Notes: generated by a model not told the origin, from the sequence alone. DNA of 64,000 nucleotides from UBA1738 sp045658645 (GCA_045658645.1 JAZOVJ010000054.1:9534-73533); one strand, 5' to 3'. Numbered from the stretch's first letter, positions 19,055 to 28,510 are shown. Made by a program: numbers and translations.

Positions 19055-20964
19055 TTAATATCTTCCTTTCCAACTTTTTTTAAATAGATAACAGACAAAC
19101 CTTTCACATTCACGCTGATTTGATAAGGCAAACCCTGTGTATCTTTATTCTTTTTGGTTTTATATTTTTTAGAGCGGGAAATTGAAGCCCCGCCAAAACG
19201 TTTCCAGTCGGAATTTATAATAACCTCATAATCTCCTGCTTCAGGAACGCAAATAATATAGTTTTCGCGGTCAACAGGAGTGAAGTTTGCCACAACCACC
19301 ACGTTTTCGCCGTCTTTTGCCGAACGATAGAACGAAATAACCGAGTTATCTCTGTCCTGTTCGTTTATCCAGTGGAATCCGCTCCAGTCACGTTCTATTT
19401 CCCACAAAGCCTTGTTTTCAAGATAGAAATGGTTGATTTCTTTTACATAATCCTGAAGCTTTTTGTGTTTTTCGATGCCTAACAGATGCCACTCAAGTCC
19501 TTCGTCATATCGCCATTCGATAAATTGCCCGATTTCACCGCCCATAAACAGCATCTTTTTTCCGGGAAGCGTCAGGTAATATCCCAAAAGCGCACGGTAT
19601 CCGGAGAATTTTTCCTCATAAGTTCCATACATTTTGTCTATAAGCGACTTCTTGCCGTGTACCACTTCGTCATGGGACAGCGGAAGAATAAAATTCTCGG
19701 AATATGCATAAAGCATCAAAAAGGTTAAAAGGTCGTGGTTGAATTTTCTGAAATACGGGTCCATTGATGTGTACCTTAAGGTATCGTTCATCCAGCCCAT
19801 ATTCCATTTGTAGTTAAATCCAAGACCACCGTTTTCAACGGCACCCGTAACCATACTCCAAGCAGTAGATTCTTCTGCAATCATAAGGATATTCGGGAAT
19901 TTTGCAAACATTATCTTGTTTAAGTTCTGCAAAAATTCGATAGCTTCAAGATTGTGGTTTCCGCCGTAAATATTAGGCACCCATTCGCCGTTTTGACGGC
20001 TGTAATCGCGGTAGAGCATTGAAGATACGGCGTCTACACGAAGCCCGTCAAAGTGGTATTCATTCACCCAGAAAAATGCGGATGACAAAAGGAAAGAAAC
20101 AACTTCGCTTTTTGAATAGTCAAAAACCATAGTTCCCCAGTCTTTGTGTTCGCCGAGTCGGGTGTCTGCATATTCGTATGTTGGTGTTCCGTCAAAGTGG
20201 AAAAGTCCATGTGCATCTCGCGGGAAGTGGGCAGGAACCCAGTCCATAATAACGCCGATGCCGTTTTCGTGGCACTTATCCACAAGATACATAAGGTCTG
20301 AAGGCGTTCCAAAACGGGAGGTTGCTGCAAAATATCCTGTAACCTGATATCCCCATGACCCGTCAAACGGAAATTCTGTTAATGGCATAAACTCGATGTG
20401 AGTATAGCCCATTTCAAGAATATAAGGAATCAGCTCGTCTGCAAGCTCACGATATGTGTAAAGACTGCCGTCTTTGTGGGTTTTCCACGATGCCACATGC
20501 ATTTCGTAAATATTCATAGGCTTGTCATATATAGGGGTAGATTCCCTCTTTTTAAGCCACTCTGAATCGTGCCATTTAAATTTCGGAAGTTCTATCGCAA
20601 CGGACGCAGTTTCCGGTCTTAGTTGGCACATAATTGATACGGGGTCAGCCTTTAAAACTGTATTTCCCTGTGTGTCGGTAACAGCGTATTTGTAGAGAGT
20701 GCCATCTTCAATACTGTCAAAAAATCCGCACCATACGCCGGTTGAGCCCATTCTGGTAAGAGGCATATCATCCCCCGACCAACCGTTTTTGTCGCACGCT
20801 AAAGATACATGTGCGGCATTTGGAGCCCATACTGCAAATCGCCACCCTTTATCTATTTTATGAGGCCCAAGCATCTCGTATGCTTTAAAATTTGTGCCCT
20901 CGTTATATAAATAAAGTTGAAATTCACTTATACCATACCATTCCTTCGGTGAATCTGACTTCAT
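19051..20964 (-). CDS. glgB: 1,4-alpha-glucan branching enzyme
   Basis: GlgB introduces alpha-1,6 branches into glycogen. The 637-residue protein has an N-terminal CBM48 domain (RFAVWAPNAAHVSL), the GH13 barrel with MDWVPAHFP, the nucleophile region GLRVDAVSSM, the acid/base region MIAEEST and LPLSHDEVVHGK, then a C-terminal all-beta domain. ATG 20964 has AGGAGG seven bases upstream; the in-frame ATG at 21015 lies upstream of the predicted transcription start and is rejected. It is the first gene of glgB-glgC-glgD. Glycogen synthase and phosphorylase are not in the window. Confidence 0.96.
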   Translation of the reverse strand: MKSDSPKEWYGISEFQLYLYNEGTNFKAYEMLGPHKIDKGWRFAVWAPNAAHVSLACDKNGWSGDDMPLTRMGSTGVWCGFFDSIEDGTLYKYAVTDTQGNTVLKADPVSIMCQLRPETASVAIELPKFKWHDSEWLKKRESTPIYDKPMNIYEMHVASWKTHKDGSLYTYRELADELIPYILEMGYTHIEFMPLTEFPFDGSWGYQVTGYFAATSRFGTPSDLMYLVDKCHENGIGVIMDWVPAHFPRDAHGLFHFDGTPTYEYADTRLGEHKDWGTMVFDYSKSEVVSFLLSSAFFWVNEYHFDGLRVDAVSSMLYRDYSRQNGEWVPNIYGGNHNLEAIEFLQNLNKIMFAKFPNILMIAEESTAWSMVTGAVENGGLGFNYKWNMGWMNDTLRYTSMDPYFRKFNHDLLTFLMLYAYSENFILPLSHDEVVHGKKSLIDKMYGTYEEKFSGYRALLGYYLTLPGKKMLFMGGEIGQFIEWRYDEGLEWHLLGIEKHKKLQDYVKEINHFYLENKALWEIERDWSGFHWINEQDRDNSVISFYRSAKDGENVVVVANFTPVDRENYIICVPEAGDYEVIINSDWKRFGGASISRSKKYKTKKNKDTQGLPYQISVNVKGLSVIYLKKVGKEDIK

Positions 20965-20986
20965 GTTGTCGCCTCCTGTTAGTAGA

Positions 20987-21036
20987 TTAGTCCTTACTGT
21001 AATTATATCACACATATTTTAGGCAGTAAAGACTAA
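20987..21036 (-). promoter_or_regulatory. glgB promoter framed by a 13-bp inverted repeat
   Basis: On the minus strand TTTACT (21030-21025) and TATAAT (21007-21002) are 17 bp apart. Two arms, TTAGTCCTTACTG at 20987-20999 and CAGTAAAGACTAA at 21024-21036, are inverted copies with one mismatch. One arm covers the -35 box and the other the start site, a layout suited to a repressor. Confidence 0.7.
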
Positions 21037-21331
21037 TAAAGTACATTTTGTAAAGAAAATTTTGTGCAAAATGACATAAAAAGACCAAAAACCAACATAT
21101 TTTACAGTATAACCAAAAAAAATCAATTTATTATAGGTAGAGATTTTTAATAATCACTTGACAGAAAGAGGAAAATACGATAAAATATTTATGTGCTTGT
21201 TATTTCTTTAAACTATTTTTTGGGAATGTTGAATTTTTCCTAATAGTTTACGAAAAACAATTTTATATAAATGTTTTGAATAAAGTTTATTAGATGTATT
21301 CAGCATCCCCGATTTATATTAAAAATTTGAG
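21037..21331 (+). promoter_or_regulatory. rny promoter and 5' untranslated leader
   Basis: TTGACA (21158-21163) and TAAAAT (21181-21186) are 17 bp apart, giving a leader of about 140 bases before rny. Within it AAACTATT (21210-21217) and AATAGTTT (21242-21249) can pair around an inner GGGAA/TTTCC pairing. The rest of this AT-rich divergent region shows no gene or known riboswitch. Confidence 0.75.
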
Positions 21332-22903
21332 ATGGGGGTGGACGAGATAGACACAATAAAATTAGTACTTATCGTTGTGGCGGCAGTATTTGCATTACTC
21401 AATATTGCATCTTTCTTTATAGGAATTGCATACAGAAAAAAGATTGCTGAAGCTGAAATTGGCTCTGCGGAAGAAAAGGCAAAGAGTATTTTAGAAGAAG
21501 CAAGAAAGAATGCAAAAGCCAAGGCGAGAGAAGTAATGCTTGAAGCAAAGGAAGAAAATCATAAGCTAAGAGCAGCGCTTGATGCCGAAATGAAGGATCG
21601 CCGCCGCGAGATATCAAATCAAGAAAACAGAATTAACCAAAAAGAAGAAAATCTTGAAAGAAAAAATGAAGCTCTTGAGAAAAAAGAACAAACCTTGAAT
21701 CAGAAGATTAAGGAAAATGAAGAAAAGAGCATAGAACTTGCAAAGCTTAAAGAACAGCAGATGGAGGCATTGGAGAAGATTTCCGGAATGTCACAGGCTG
21801 AAGCAAAAGCTATACTCATTCGTGATATTGAACAGGAAGCACGTCACGAAGCGGCAATTATGGTTAAAGAAATTGAGCAGGAAGCAAAAGACACAGCAGA
21901 AAAGAAAGCAAAGAACATTGTAGCGACATCCATTCAGAAGATAGCAGCAGATCACGTTTCAGAAACTACAGTTTCTGTTGTAGCATTGCCTTCTGATGAA
22001 ATGAAGGGTAGAATTATTGGCCGTGAAGGTCGAAATATCCGTACAATCGAAACTATGACAGGTGTTGACCTTATCATTGACGATACTCCGGAAGCGGTTA
22101 TCCTTTCAAGCTTTGACCCTGTAAGACGTGAAGTTGCCCGTCTTGCACTTGAAAAGCTTATTGTTGATGGACGAATTCATCCGGCACGTATTGAAGAAAT
22201 TGTTGAAAAGTCTAAAAAAGAAGTTGAGCAGACAATTAAGCAGGAAGGTGAAGCTGCGACCTTTGAAACAGGTGTTCACGGCTTGCATCCTGAACTTATT
22301 AAACTTCTTGGCCGCTTAAAATACAGAACCAGCTACGGTCAGAATGTACTTCGCCACTCAATCGAAGTTGCGCACTTGGCAGGAGTTATGGCAGGTGAGC
22401 TTGGCGTTGATGTTGCACTTGCAAAGCGTGCAGGTTTACTTCACGATATCGGTAAGGCTGTAGACCACGAAATCGAAGGTTCACACGTTACAATCGGTGC
22501 GGATATCACTAAAAAGTACAAGGAAAACAATGATGTTATTCACGCAATTATGGCGCATCACGGTGACGTTGATGCACAGACAATAGTTGCACAGCTTGTC
22601 CAGGCAGCAGACGCGATTTCCGCTGCAAGACCAGGTGCAAGACGCGAAAACATCGAAACATATATCAAACGTCTTGAAAAGCTTGAAGAGATTGCAAACG
22701 GCTTTAATGGCGTTGAAAAATCATTTGCAATTCAGGCAGGCCGTGAAGTAAGAATTATGGTTAAGCCGGAGGTTGTAAACGATGAAGGTATGATTTTGGT
22801 TGCAAAGGATATTGTTAAGAAGATTGAATCTGAACTTGAATATCCGGGACAAATTAAGATTAGCTTAATCAGAGAAACCAGAGCAGTTGATTTTGCAAAA
22901 TAA
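21332..22903 (+). CDS. rny: Ribonuclease Y
   Basis: RNase Y is the membrane-anchored endoribonuclease that starts mRNA decay in many Firmicutes. The 523-residue protein has one N-terminal membrane helix (about 8-32), a long Lys/Glu-rich coiled coil (35-200), a KH domain (MKGRIIGREGRNIRTIE near 225) and an HD domain with LLHDIGKAVDHE near 370. The length is normal. The start is not certain: ATG 21332 has no good ribosome binding site and GTG 21338 is an alternative six bases on. ymdB follows, a pairing common in Firmicutes. Confidence 0.96.
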   Translation: MGVDEIDTIKLVLIVVAAVFALLNIASFFIGIAYRKKIAEAEIGSAEEKAKSILEEARKNAKAKAREVMLEAKEENHKLRAALDAEMKDRRREISNQENRINQKEENLERKNEALEKKEQTLNQKIKENEEKSIELAKLKEQQMEALEKISGMSQAEAKAILIRDIEQEARHEAAIMVKEIEQEAKDTAEKKAKNIVATSIQKIAADHVSETTVSVVALPSDEMKGRIIGREGRNIRTIETMTGVDLIIDDTPEAVILSSFDPVRREVARLALEKLIVDGRIHPARIEEIVEKSKKEVEQTIKQEGEAATFETGVHGLHPELIKLLGRLKYRTSYGQNVLRHSIEVAHLAGVMAGELGVDVALAKRAGLLHDIGKAVDHEIEGSHVTIGADITKKYKENNDVIHAIMAHHGDVDAQTIVAQLVQAADAISAARPGARRENIETYIKRLEKLEEIANGFNGVEKSFAIQAGREVRIMVKPEVVNDEGMILVAKDIVKKIESELEYPGQIKISLIRETRAVDFAK

Positions 22904-22913
22904 TATTTATGAA

Positions 22914-22945
22914 AAAAACGGTTATCTTTTATGGTAACCGTTTTT
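22914..22945 (+). terminator. Terminator-like hairpin after rny
   Basis: AAAAACGGTTA (22914-22924) pairs with TAACCGTTTTT (22935-22945). It lies between rny and ymdB, so ymdB may depend on read-through. Confidence 0.75.
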
Positions 22946-22967
22946 GAACTTAGAAAGAGGTCTTTAT

Positions 22968-23744
22968 ATGAAGATTCTTACAATTGGCGATATTTTCGGC
23001 AGAATTGGGCGTGACAGCGTTTTTTCTGTTCTTGACAGAATGAGCAGTAGTTTTGATTTTATCGTAGCAAACGCCGAAAATGCAGCTCACGGACGTGGAC
23101 TTACAAAGCCTGTTTATGAAGAGCTTAAAAGTGCCGGTATTGACGCTTTCACTATGGGTAATCACGTATGGGGATGCCCTGATATTGAAAGCGTTATGCG
23201 TTATAATGATGACGTAATACGCCCTGCCAACTTTGAGGGTGATATACCGGGGAAGGGAAGCACAGTAATTACGGCAAAAAACGGAATACGTGTCGGTGTC
23301 ATAAACCTTATTGGCAGAACGTATATGCAAGGACCTATTTCGTCACCGTTTCTTACAGCAGATGCTGAGATAGAAAAGCTTAAGGGCAAGGCAGACGTGG
23401 TTCTGGTGGATTTTCACGCCGAAGCGACAAGCGAAAAAATGGCGCTTGGATACTACCTTGATGGCAAGGTTTCGGCGATGTTCGGCACTCATACCCATAT
23501 TCAGACTGCAGATAGTAAGGTGCTTCCAAAAGGTACGGGATACATTACTGACCTTGGAATGACAGGCCCCGAGCATTCCGTATTGGGACTTGACAAAAAC
23601 ACGATTATTAAAAGATTTATAAACGGAATGCCGCAAAAATTTACTGTGGCAACCGGAAAGGGTCAATTCTGCGGCGCCATATTTGATATAGATGAGAATA
23701 CAGGTAAAACTGTAAGCGTTGAGCGGATTTATAAAGAACTGTAA
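22968..23744 (+). CDS. ymdB: YmdB-family metallophosphoesterase
   Basis: Member of the TIGR00282/YmdB family of calcineurin-like phosphodiesterases; the Bacillus protein hydrolyses 2',3'-cyclic nucleotides and affects biofilm and sporulation programs. The 258-residue protein has metal-site motifs GDIFGRIGRD near residue 7, ANAENAAHGRG, TMGNHVWG, DFHAEATSEK and GTHTHIQTAD. ATG 22968 has AGAGG upstream; the longer frame to 22944 starts inside the preceding hairpin. It ends at a shared terminator with asnA. Confidence 0.94.
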   Translation: MKILTIGDIFGRIGRDSVFSVLDRMSSSFDFIVANAENAAHGRGLTKPVYEELKSAGIDAFTMGNHVWGCPDIESVMRYNDDVIRPANFEGDIPGKGSTVITAKNGIRVGVINLIGRTYMQGPISSPFLTADAEIEKLKGKADVVLVDFHAEATSEKMALGYYLDGKVSAMFGTHTHIQTADSKVLPKGTGYITDLGMTGPEHSVLGLDKNTIIKRFINGMPQKFTVATGKGQFCGAIFDIDENTGKTVSVERIYKEL

Positions 23745-23748
23745 ATAG

Positions 23749-23778
23749 AAATCCACCGGCTTAGCCGGTGGATTTTTA
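23749..23778. terminator. Bidirectional terminator between ymdB and asnA
   Basis: A 12-bp stem (23749-23760 with 23764-23775) with a TTA loop and T-rich sequence on both strands separates the convergent genes. Confidence 0.9.
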
Positions 23779-23779
23779 T

Positions 23780-24787
23780 TTACAGTAAGTATATTCCGTG
23801 TGCTTTTGCTTCTTCCAAAACGTCTTCCGGCCAAACTGATGACTGTACCTCACCAACGTGAGCTTTTCTTAAGAAGTACATACAAATTCTTGACTGACCG
23901 ATTCCGCCGCCGATGGTGTAAGGAAGCTCGCCATCAAGAAGCGCCTTCTGGAACGGAAGCTTTGCGTTTTCTTCTTTTCCGCGGATTTTGAGCTGTGAAA
24001 GAAGTGTTTCTTCATCAACACGAATACCCATTGAAGATAGCTCCAGTGAGATATCCAAAACAGGATAGTATACGATAATGTCGCCGTTCAAACTCCAGTC
24101 GTCATAGTCAGGTGCACGTCCATCGTGTGGCTTGCCTGATTTTAACGCTCCTCCGATTTGCATTAAGAATACTGCGCCTTTGTCCTTTGCAATAGCGTAT
24201 TCACGCTCTTTGGCGGATAATTCAGGATACATATCCTCAAGTTCCTGTGATGTTATGAAGAAGATTTCTTCAGGCAGGAAGATTTCTGCAAATTCGTATT
24301 CTGAGGCGATATATCTCTCGGTGTGCTTTAGAGTGTTGTAAATGCACTTTACCGTTTCTTTCAGTGTTTCCATTGTGCGCTCGGATTTTGAAATAACCTT
24401 TTCCCAATCCCATTGGTCAACATAAATTGAGTGAATGTTATCAACGTCCTCGTCACGTCTTATGGCGTTCATATCGGTATACAGACCTTCGCCTGCACCA
24501 AAACCGTAATGTTTAAGAGCGAAACGCTTCCACTTTGCAAGAGAATGCACGATTTCATATTCACCGTCAACACTCTTTAAATCAAATGAAACAGGGCGCT
24601 CAACGCCGTTTAGTGTATCGTTAAGACCGCTGTTGCGATTTACAAACAGCGGTGCTGAAACTCGTGTTAAGTTAAGCTGGATAGAAAGGTCACGTTCAAA
24701 AAAGTCCTTTACTTTCTTGATAGCCTGTTCTGTCTGTCGTAATGATAAAAGAGATTTATATCCCTTTGGTATAGTCAGATTTTCCAC
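23780..24787 (-). CDS. asnA: Aspartate-ammonia ligase (asparagine synthetase A)
   Basis: AsnA makes asparagine from aspartate, ammonia and ATP; it is related to class II tRNA synthetases. The 335-residue protein is normal in length and has the blocks RVSAPLFV near 43-50, the DQWDWEKVI segment, EEIFFITSQELED and GGGIGQSRICM near the C-terminus. The start is GTG at 24787 with GAGGAAT upstream. A near-consensus promoter overlaps the end of mntP upstream, so it can be transcribed separately from that operon. Confidence 0.97.
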   Translation of the reverse strand: MENLTIPKGYKSLLSLRQTEQAIKKVKDFFERDLSIQLNLTRVSAPLFVNRNSGLNDTLNGVERPVSFDLKSVDGEYEIVHSLAKWKRFALKHYGFGAGEGLYTDMNAIRRDEDVDNIHSIYVDQWDWEKVISKSERTMETLKETVKCIYNTLKHTERYIASEYEFAEIFLPEEIFFITSQELEDMYPELSAKEREYAIAKDKGAVFLMQIGGALKSGKPHDGRAPDYDDWSLNGDIIVYYPVLDISLELSSMGIRVDEETLLSQLKIRGKEENAKLPFQKALLDGELPYTIGGGIGQSRICMYFLRKAHVGEVQSSVWPEDVLEEAKAHGIYLL

Positions 24788-24826
24788 GGTAATTCCTCTT
24801 TTCTTGGTATAAAATCCATTCCGTCA

Positions 24827-24855
24827 ATTATAACCTAAATTGCAGAATATGTCAA
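24827..24855 (-). promoter_or_regulatory. Predicted sigma-A promoter of asnA
   Basis: On the minus strand TTGACA (24855-24850) and TATAAT (24832-24827) match consensus exactly with a 17-bp spacer. Confidence 0.9.
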
Positions 24856-24860
24856 TAATT

Positions 24861-25424
24861 TTAGAAAAACAAGTGTTCAAACAGTATTTTAACGCCAATG
24901 CCGATCAGGACAACCCCGCCGGTAATTTCCGCTTTGTTACCTAAAAGATTGCCGAACCAGCTTCCTAAGTACACACCCAAAAGGCAGATAAAGAATGTTA
25001 TTATGCCGATTAGCGCCGATGCAAAAATTACTGATACAGCCATTGTGGCAAAGGTAATGCCAACCGCAAGTGCGTCAATGCTTGTGGCAATCGCAAGAAT
25101 GAAAAGCGTGTAGGTATCAAGCGGATTTTTTATCTCACCGCACTCTTCCTTTTCGTGAAAGGCTTCCCAAATCATCTTTGCACCAATAAAGCCTAAAAGA
25201 CCAAAAGCGAGCCAGTGGTCAAAAGCGGTTATGTACCTTGCGAAGGCACTGCCCAAAAGATAGCCTAAAATCGGCATCAAAAATTGAAATCCGCCAAAGA
25301 AAAGCGCAATCTTCGCCGATTGACCAAGATGCGGCTTTTTTAAGATAATTCCGTCAGTTACCGAAACGGAAAAGGCGTCCATTGCAAGACCTATGCCAAT
25401 TAAAAGTATTGTGTAAATATCCAT
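24861..25424 (-). CDS. mntP: Putative manganese efflux pump MntP
   Basis: MntP family membrane exporter of 187 residues with six predicted helices. Diagnostic acidic membrane motifs are present: GLAMDAFSVS near 12-21 and ATSIDALAVGI near 113-123. It presumably exports Mn(II). It follows gpsA by 13 bases and has AAGGAG upstream, so it is the last gene of the DUF512-der-plsY-gpsA operon. No yybP-ykoY manganese riboswitch fits in the short gap before it. Confidence 0.93.
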   Translation of the reverse strand: MDIYTILLIGIGLAMDAFSVSVTDGIILKKPHLGQSAKIALFFGGFQFLMPILGYLLGSAFARYITAFDHWLAFGLLGFIGAKMIWEAFHEKEECGEIKNPLDTYTLFILAIATSIDALAVGITFATMAVSVIFASALIGIITFFICLLGVYLGSWFGNLLGNKAEITGGVVLIGIGVKILFEHLFF

Positions 25425-25437
25425 TAATAACTCCTTA

Positions 25438-26424
25438 TTATTCGGCGGTTTTAGAACGTGTCATAAGGTCTATAACTGCATGCTTCGGGTCTTTCCCTTC
25501 AAACAGAATCTTATATGATTCAGAGGTTATAGGCATTGAAACGTCATACTTTTTACTTAAATTATATGCAGCACCTATTGTATTAACACCCTCAACAACC
25601 ATTTGAACCTCATCAAGAGTTTCCTTTAAGGAATAGCCTTTGCCCAATAGAATTCCGGCTCTGTGGTTTCTTGAATGCATACTTGTGCAGGTTACGATTA
25701 AATCACCTACACCGGAAAGTCCGGCAAAGGTTTCGGGTTTTGCACCCATTTTAACACCAAGGCGTGTTATTTCTGCAAGACCGCGTGTGATTAAAGCGGC
25801 ACGTGAGTTATCGCCATAGCCAACGCCGTCACAAATTCCTGCGCAAAGTGCAATTACGTTTTTAAGCGCACCGCCAAGCTCTGTGCCGATGATATCAGAG
25901 CCTGTGTAAACACGGAAGAAATCGGTCATAAAAATGTTCTGTATATACTTTGCAGTTTCAGGGTTTTCTGCTGCAACCACGTTTGTAGTCGGCATAAATT
26001 CACTCACTTCTTCTGCGTGTGACGGACCGCTCATTACGGCGATGGTCGCCTGCGGGATTTCTTCTTTATAAACCTCTGAAAGACGAAGAAGAGTTCCGTC
26101 TTCAAGACCTTTTGAAAGGTTAACCAAAACCTGACCCTCTTTTACGAAAGGTGCAAGCTGTTTTGCTGTGGTACGTGTTGCGGGGCTTGGCGCAACAGTT
26201 ACGATTAAGTCGGCGTCTTTTACGCATAAACCCATATCGTGAGAGCAGGTTATATTATCAGGGAACTTTTTGCCCGGAAGCACGAGCTTGTTTTCACGGT
26301 CTTGTGCCAAACGGTCGGTTTCTTCCTGTTGCCAGCTCCAGAGATAAACGTCATACCCTTTTTTTGCAAGGAGGATAGCTGCGGCGCATCCCCAGCTGCC
26401 TGAACCAATGACTGCTATTTTCAT
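25438..26424 (-). CDS. gpsA: Glycerol-3-phosphate dehydrogenase [NAD(P)+]
   Basis: GpsA reduces dihydroxyacetone phosphate to sn-glycerol-3-phosphate for phospholipid synthesis. The 328-residue protein begins with the Rossmann loop GSGSWGCAAA (7-16) and has NLSKGLE, SGPSHAEEV, ALKNVIALCAG with the catalytic lysine and the LSGVGDLIVTCTS block. plsY, whose product uses glycerol-3-phosphate, ends at the base directly before this start. Confidence 0.97.
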   Translation of the reverse strand: MKIAVIGSGSWGCAAAILLAKKGYDVYLWSWQQEETDRLAQDRENKLVLPGKKFPDNITCSHDMGLCVKDADLIVTVAPSPATRTTAKQLAPFVKEGQVLVNLSKGLEDGTLLRLSEVYKEEIPQATIAVMSGPSHAEEVSEFMPTTNVVAAENPETAKYIQNIFMTDFFRVYTGSDIIGTELGGALKNVIALCAGICDGVGYGDNSRAALITRGLAEITRLGVKMGAKPETFAGLSGVGDLIVTCTSMHSRNHRAGILLGKGYSLKETLDEVQMVVEGVNTIGAAYNLSKKYDVSMPITSESYKILFEGKDPKHAVIDLMTRSKTAE

Positions 26425-27156
26425 TTATTCTTCCTCCTCAATTTCTTCATCTTGTTCTGAAACTTCAGCATCTTCTTTTTTTGAGAAGAGCTTGTTTTCT
26501 GTTCCAAGACTCAATTTCTTTATATTTGAGTGATGCTTCACTATCAAAAGCAGTGCAAGGACAAATGCCATTACAATATACCCAAGCTTGTCGTTCAGGT
26601 TAGACATCTCTTTTGCCATAAGATATACGAAAAGAACAAAAGGATAAAGTGCTGCAGCACATATTGAGCCTAATGAAACATACCTTGATGATGCCATTAT
26701 GATAAGGGCAATTACTGCTATAATCAAGCCGACCTGCCAGTCAAGTGTTAACGCAACGCCAAGACTTGTTGCAACGCCCTTTCCGCCACGGAAGCCGAAG
26801 AAAACAGGGAAGTCGTGACCCAAAACCACGAATATTCCTGCGATATACTTAAGGTTGCCAAGTATATAGCGGCTTGCAAAAGGCGTAAGAATAGCGGTTT
26901 TTGCAAAATCGTTAATGATTATGTCTGCCCAGGCTGCGATAACAATGGCTATCATACCCTTTAGAACGTCACATATAAGGGTTGCAACAGCGATGCCTTT
27001 TCCATGGGTTCTGAGCATATTGGTAGCTCCGGCATTTCCTGAACCGGAATTACGTATGTCGGTACCATATATACTTTTTGAAAGGATAATAGATGTGTTG
27101 ATGCTGCCTATTAAATAAGATATTACGGCAACAATGACTGCAATAGCTAATACCAT
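26425..27156 (-). CDS. plsY: Glycerol-3-phosphate acyltransferase PlsY
   Basis: PlsY acylates glycerol-3-phosphate from acyl-phosphate at the membrane, giving lysophosphatidate. The 243-residue protein has about five membrane helices and the three family motifs: SGNAGATNMLR near 37-47, GHDFPVFFGFRGGKGVAT near 113-130 and VSLGSI near 163. It has a C-terminal tail of some 30 residues ending in an acidic run, longer than typical PlsY. The order der-plsY-gpsA is conserved in Firmicutes. Confidence 0.96.
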   Translation of the reverse strand: MVLAIAVIVAVISYLIGSINTSIILSKSIYGTDIRNSGSGNAGATNMLRTHGKGIAVATLICDVLKGMIAIVIAAWADIIINDFAKTAILTPFASRYILGNLKYIAGIFVVLGHDFPVFFGFRGGKGVATSLGVALTLDWQVGLIIAVIALIIMASSRYVSLGSICAAALYPFVLFVYLMAKEMSNLNDKLGYIVMAFVLALLLIVKHHSNIKKLSLGTENKLFSKKEDAEVSEQDEEIEEEE

Positions 27157-27172
27157 AAATTCACCTCGAAAG

Positions 27173-28498
27173 TTACTGGTCTTTCTGTCCTTTTTCTCTT
27201 AATATAAAATGTATCGGTGTTCCTTCAAAACCAAATGCGGAACGTAGCTGGTTTTCGATGAAACGAAGATATGAATAGTGGAACAAATCCTTTGAGTTAC
27301 AGAAAAGTACAAAGGTCGGCGGGGAGACTGAGGCTTGTGTTCCGTAGTAAATCTTAAGTCTCTTACCCTTGTCTGACGGTGGCTGTTGCTTTTGCATAGC
27401 ATCGTTTAATACGTCATTTAGCATACCTGTTGTAATTCTGCGCTTGTGCTGTTGATTAACAATCTTGACTTCTTCTAAAAGCTTATCAACTCTCTGACCT
27501 GTTTTGGCAGATATAAACATAATTGATGCATAGGACATAAACGCAAAGCCCTCTTTTACCTGCTCGGTAAAGTGCTTCATTGTTTTATCGTCTTTTGCGA
27601 TAGAGTCCCACTTGTTAACAGCTATTATGCAGGCTTTGCCTTGCTCGTGAGCGTATCCTGCAATCTTTGTATCCTGCTCGGTAACACCCTCGTTGGCATC
27701 TAACATAATAATGCAAACGTCACTTCTGTCAACTGCCGCCAAAGCTCGTACAACGCTGTAATGTTCAACGTTTTCGTCAATTTTTTTACGCTTTCGCATA
27801 CCCGCTGTGTCGATAAGCAGGAACTTATCGCCGTTTTTCTCAAAGTGTGAGTCAATAGCGTCACGTGTAGTTCCGGCAATATCGGAAACGATAACACGGT
27901 TTTCGCCAAGGATACGGTTAATAAGGCTTGATTTTCCTGCATTTGGCTTACCGATAACCGCAACCTTGATTTCGTCTTCGTCCTCCTGGGTTTCGGCACC
28001 GTCAGGGAACTGATTGCAAATCTCTTCCAAAAGGTCGCCAACCCCAAGACCGTGAGTAGATGAAATGGCGATAGGGTCGCCAAGACCCAGGTTATAGAAT
28101 TCGTAAAATTCCATTGGCGGCTCGCCGATATTATCAACCTTGTTTACTGCAAGGACGATTTTTTTCTTTGCCTTCTGAAGCATTGATGCAACGTCTAAGT
28201 CATTGGCGGTAACGCCATCTGCCACATTGGTCATCAAAACCACAACATCTGCCATATCTATGGCAAGCTCTGCCTGACGGCGCATCTGCTTTAAGATTTC
28301 GTCCTTTGATGACGGCTCAATACCGCCTGTGTCAATCAGGGTGAATGCCTTGTCAAGCCAGGTGCAGTCAGCATAAATTCTGTCACGGGTAACGCCCGGT
28401 GTATCCTCTACGATACTTATGCGCTGCCCTGAAATTTTATTAAATAGTGTGGACTTTCCAACATTCGGGCGTCCTACGATAGCAACAACAGGTTTCAT
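27173..28498 (-). CDS. der: Ribosome biogenesis GTPase Der (EngA)
   Basis: Der is a double-GTPase needed for 50S assembly. The 441-residue protein has two G domains with P-loops GRPNVGKST (8-16) and GKPNAGKSS (near 183), G3 motifs DTGG and DTAG, NKVD and NKWD, and a C-terminal KH-like domain ending FEGTPIHFILREK. It sits between the DUF512 gene and plsY, the usual order in Clostridia. Confidence 0.98.
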   Translation of the reverse strand: MKPVVAIVGRPNVGKSTLFNKISGQRISIVEDTPGVTRDRIYADCTWLDKAFTLIDTGGIEPSSKDEILKQMRRQAELAIDMADVVVLMTNVADGVTANDLDVASMLQKAKKKIVLAVNKVDNIGEPPMEFYEFYNLGLGDPIAISSTHGLGVGDLLEEICNQFPDGAETQEDEDEIKVAVIGKPNAGKSSLINRILGENRVIVSDIAGTTRDAIDSHFEKNGDKFLLIDTAGMRKRKKIDENVEHYSVVRALAAVDRSDVCIIMLDANEGVTEQDTKIAGYAHEQGKACIIAVNKWDSIAKDDKTMKHFTEQVKEGFAFMSYASIMFISAKTGQRVDKLLEEVKIVNQQHKRRITTGMLNDVLNDAMQKQQPPSDKGKRLKIYYGTQASVSPPTFVLFCNSKDLFHYSYLRFIENQLRSAFGFEGTPIHFILREKGQKDQ

Positions 28499-28510
28499 TA
28501 TTTTCTCCTT

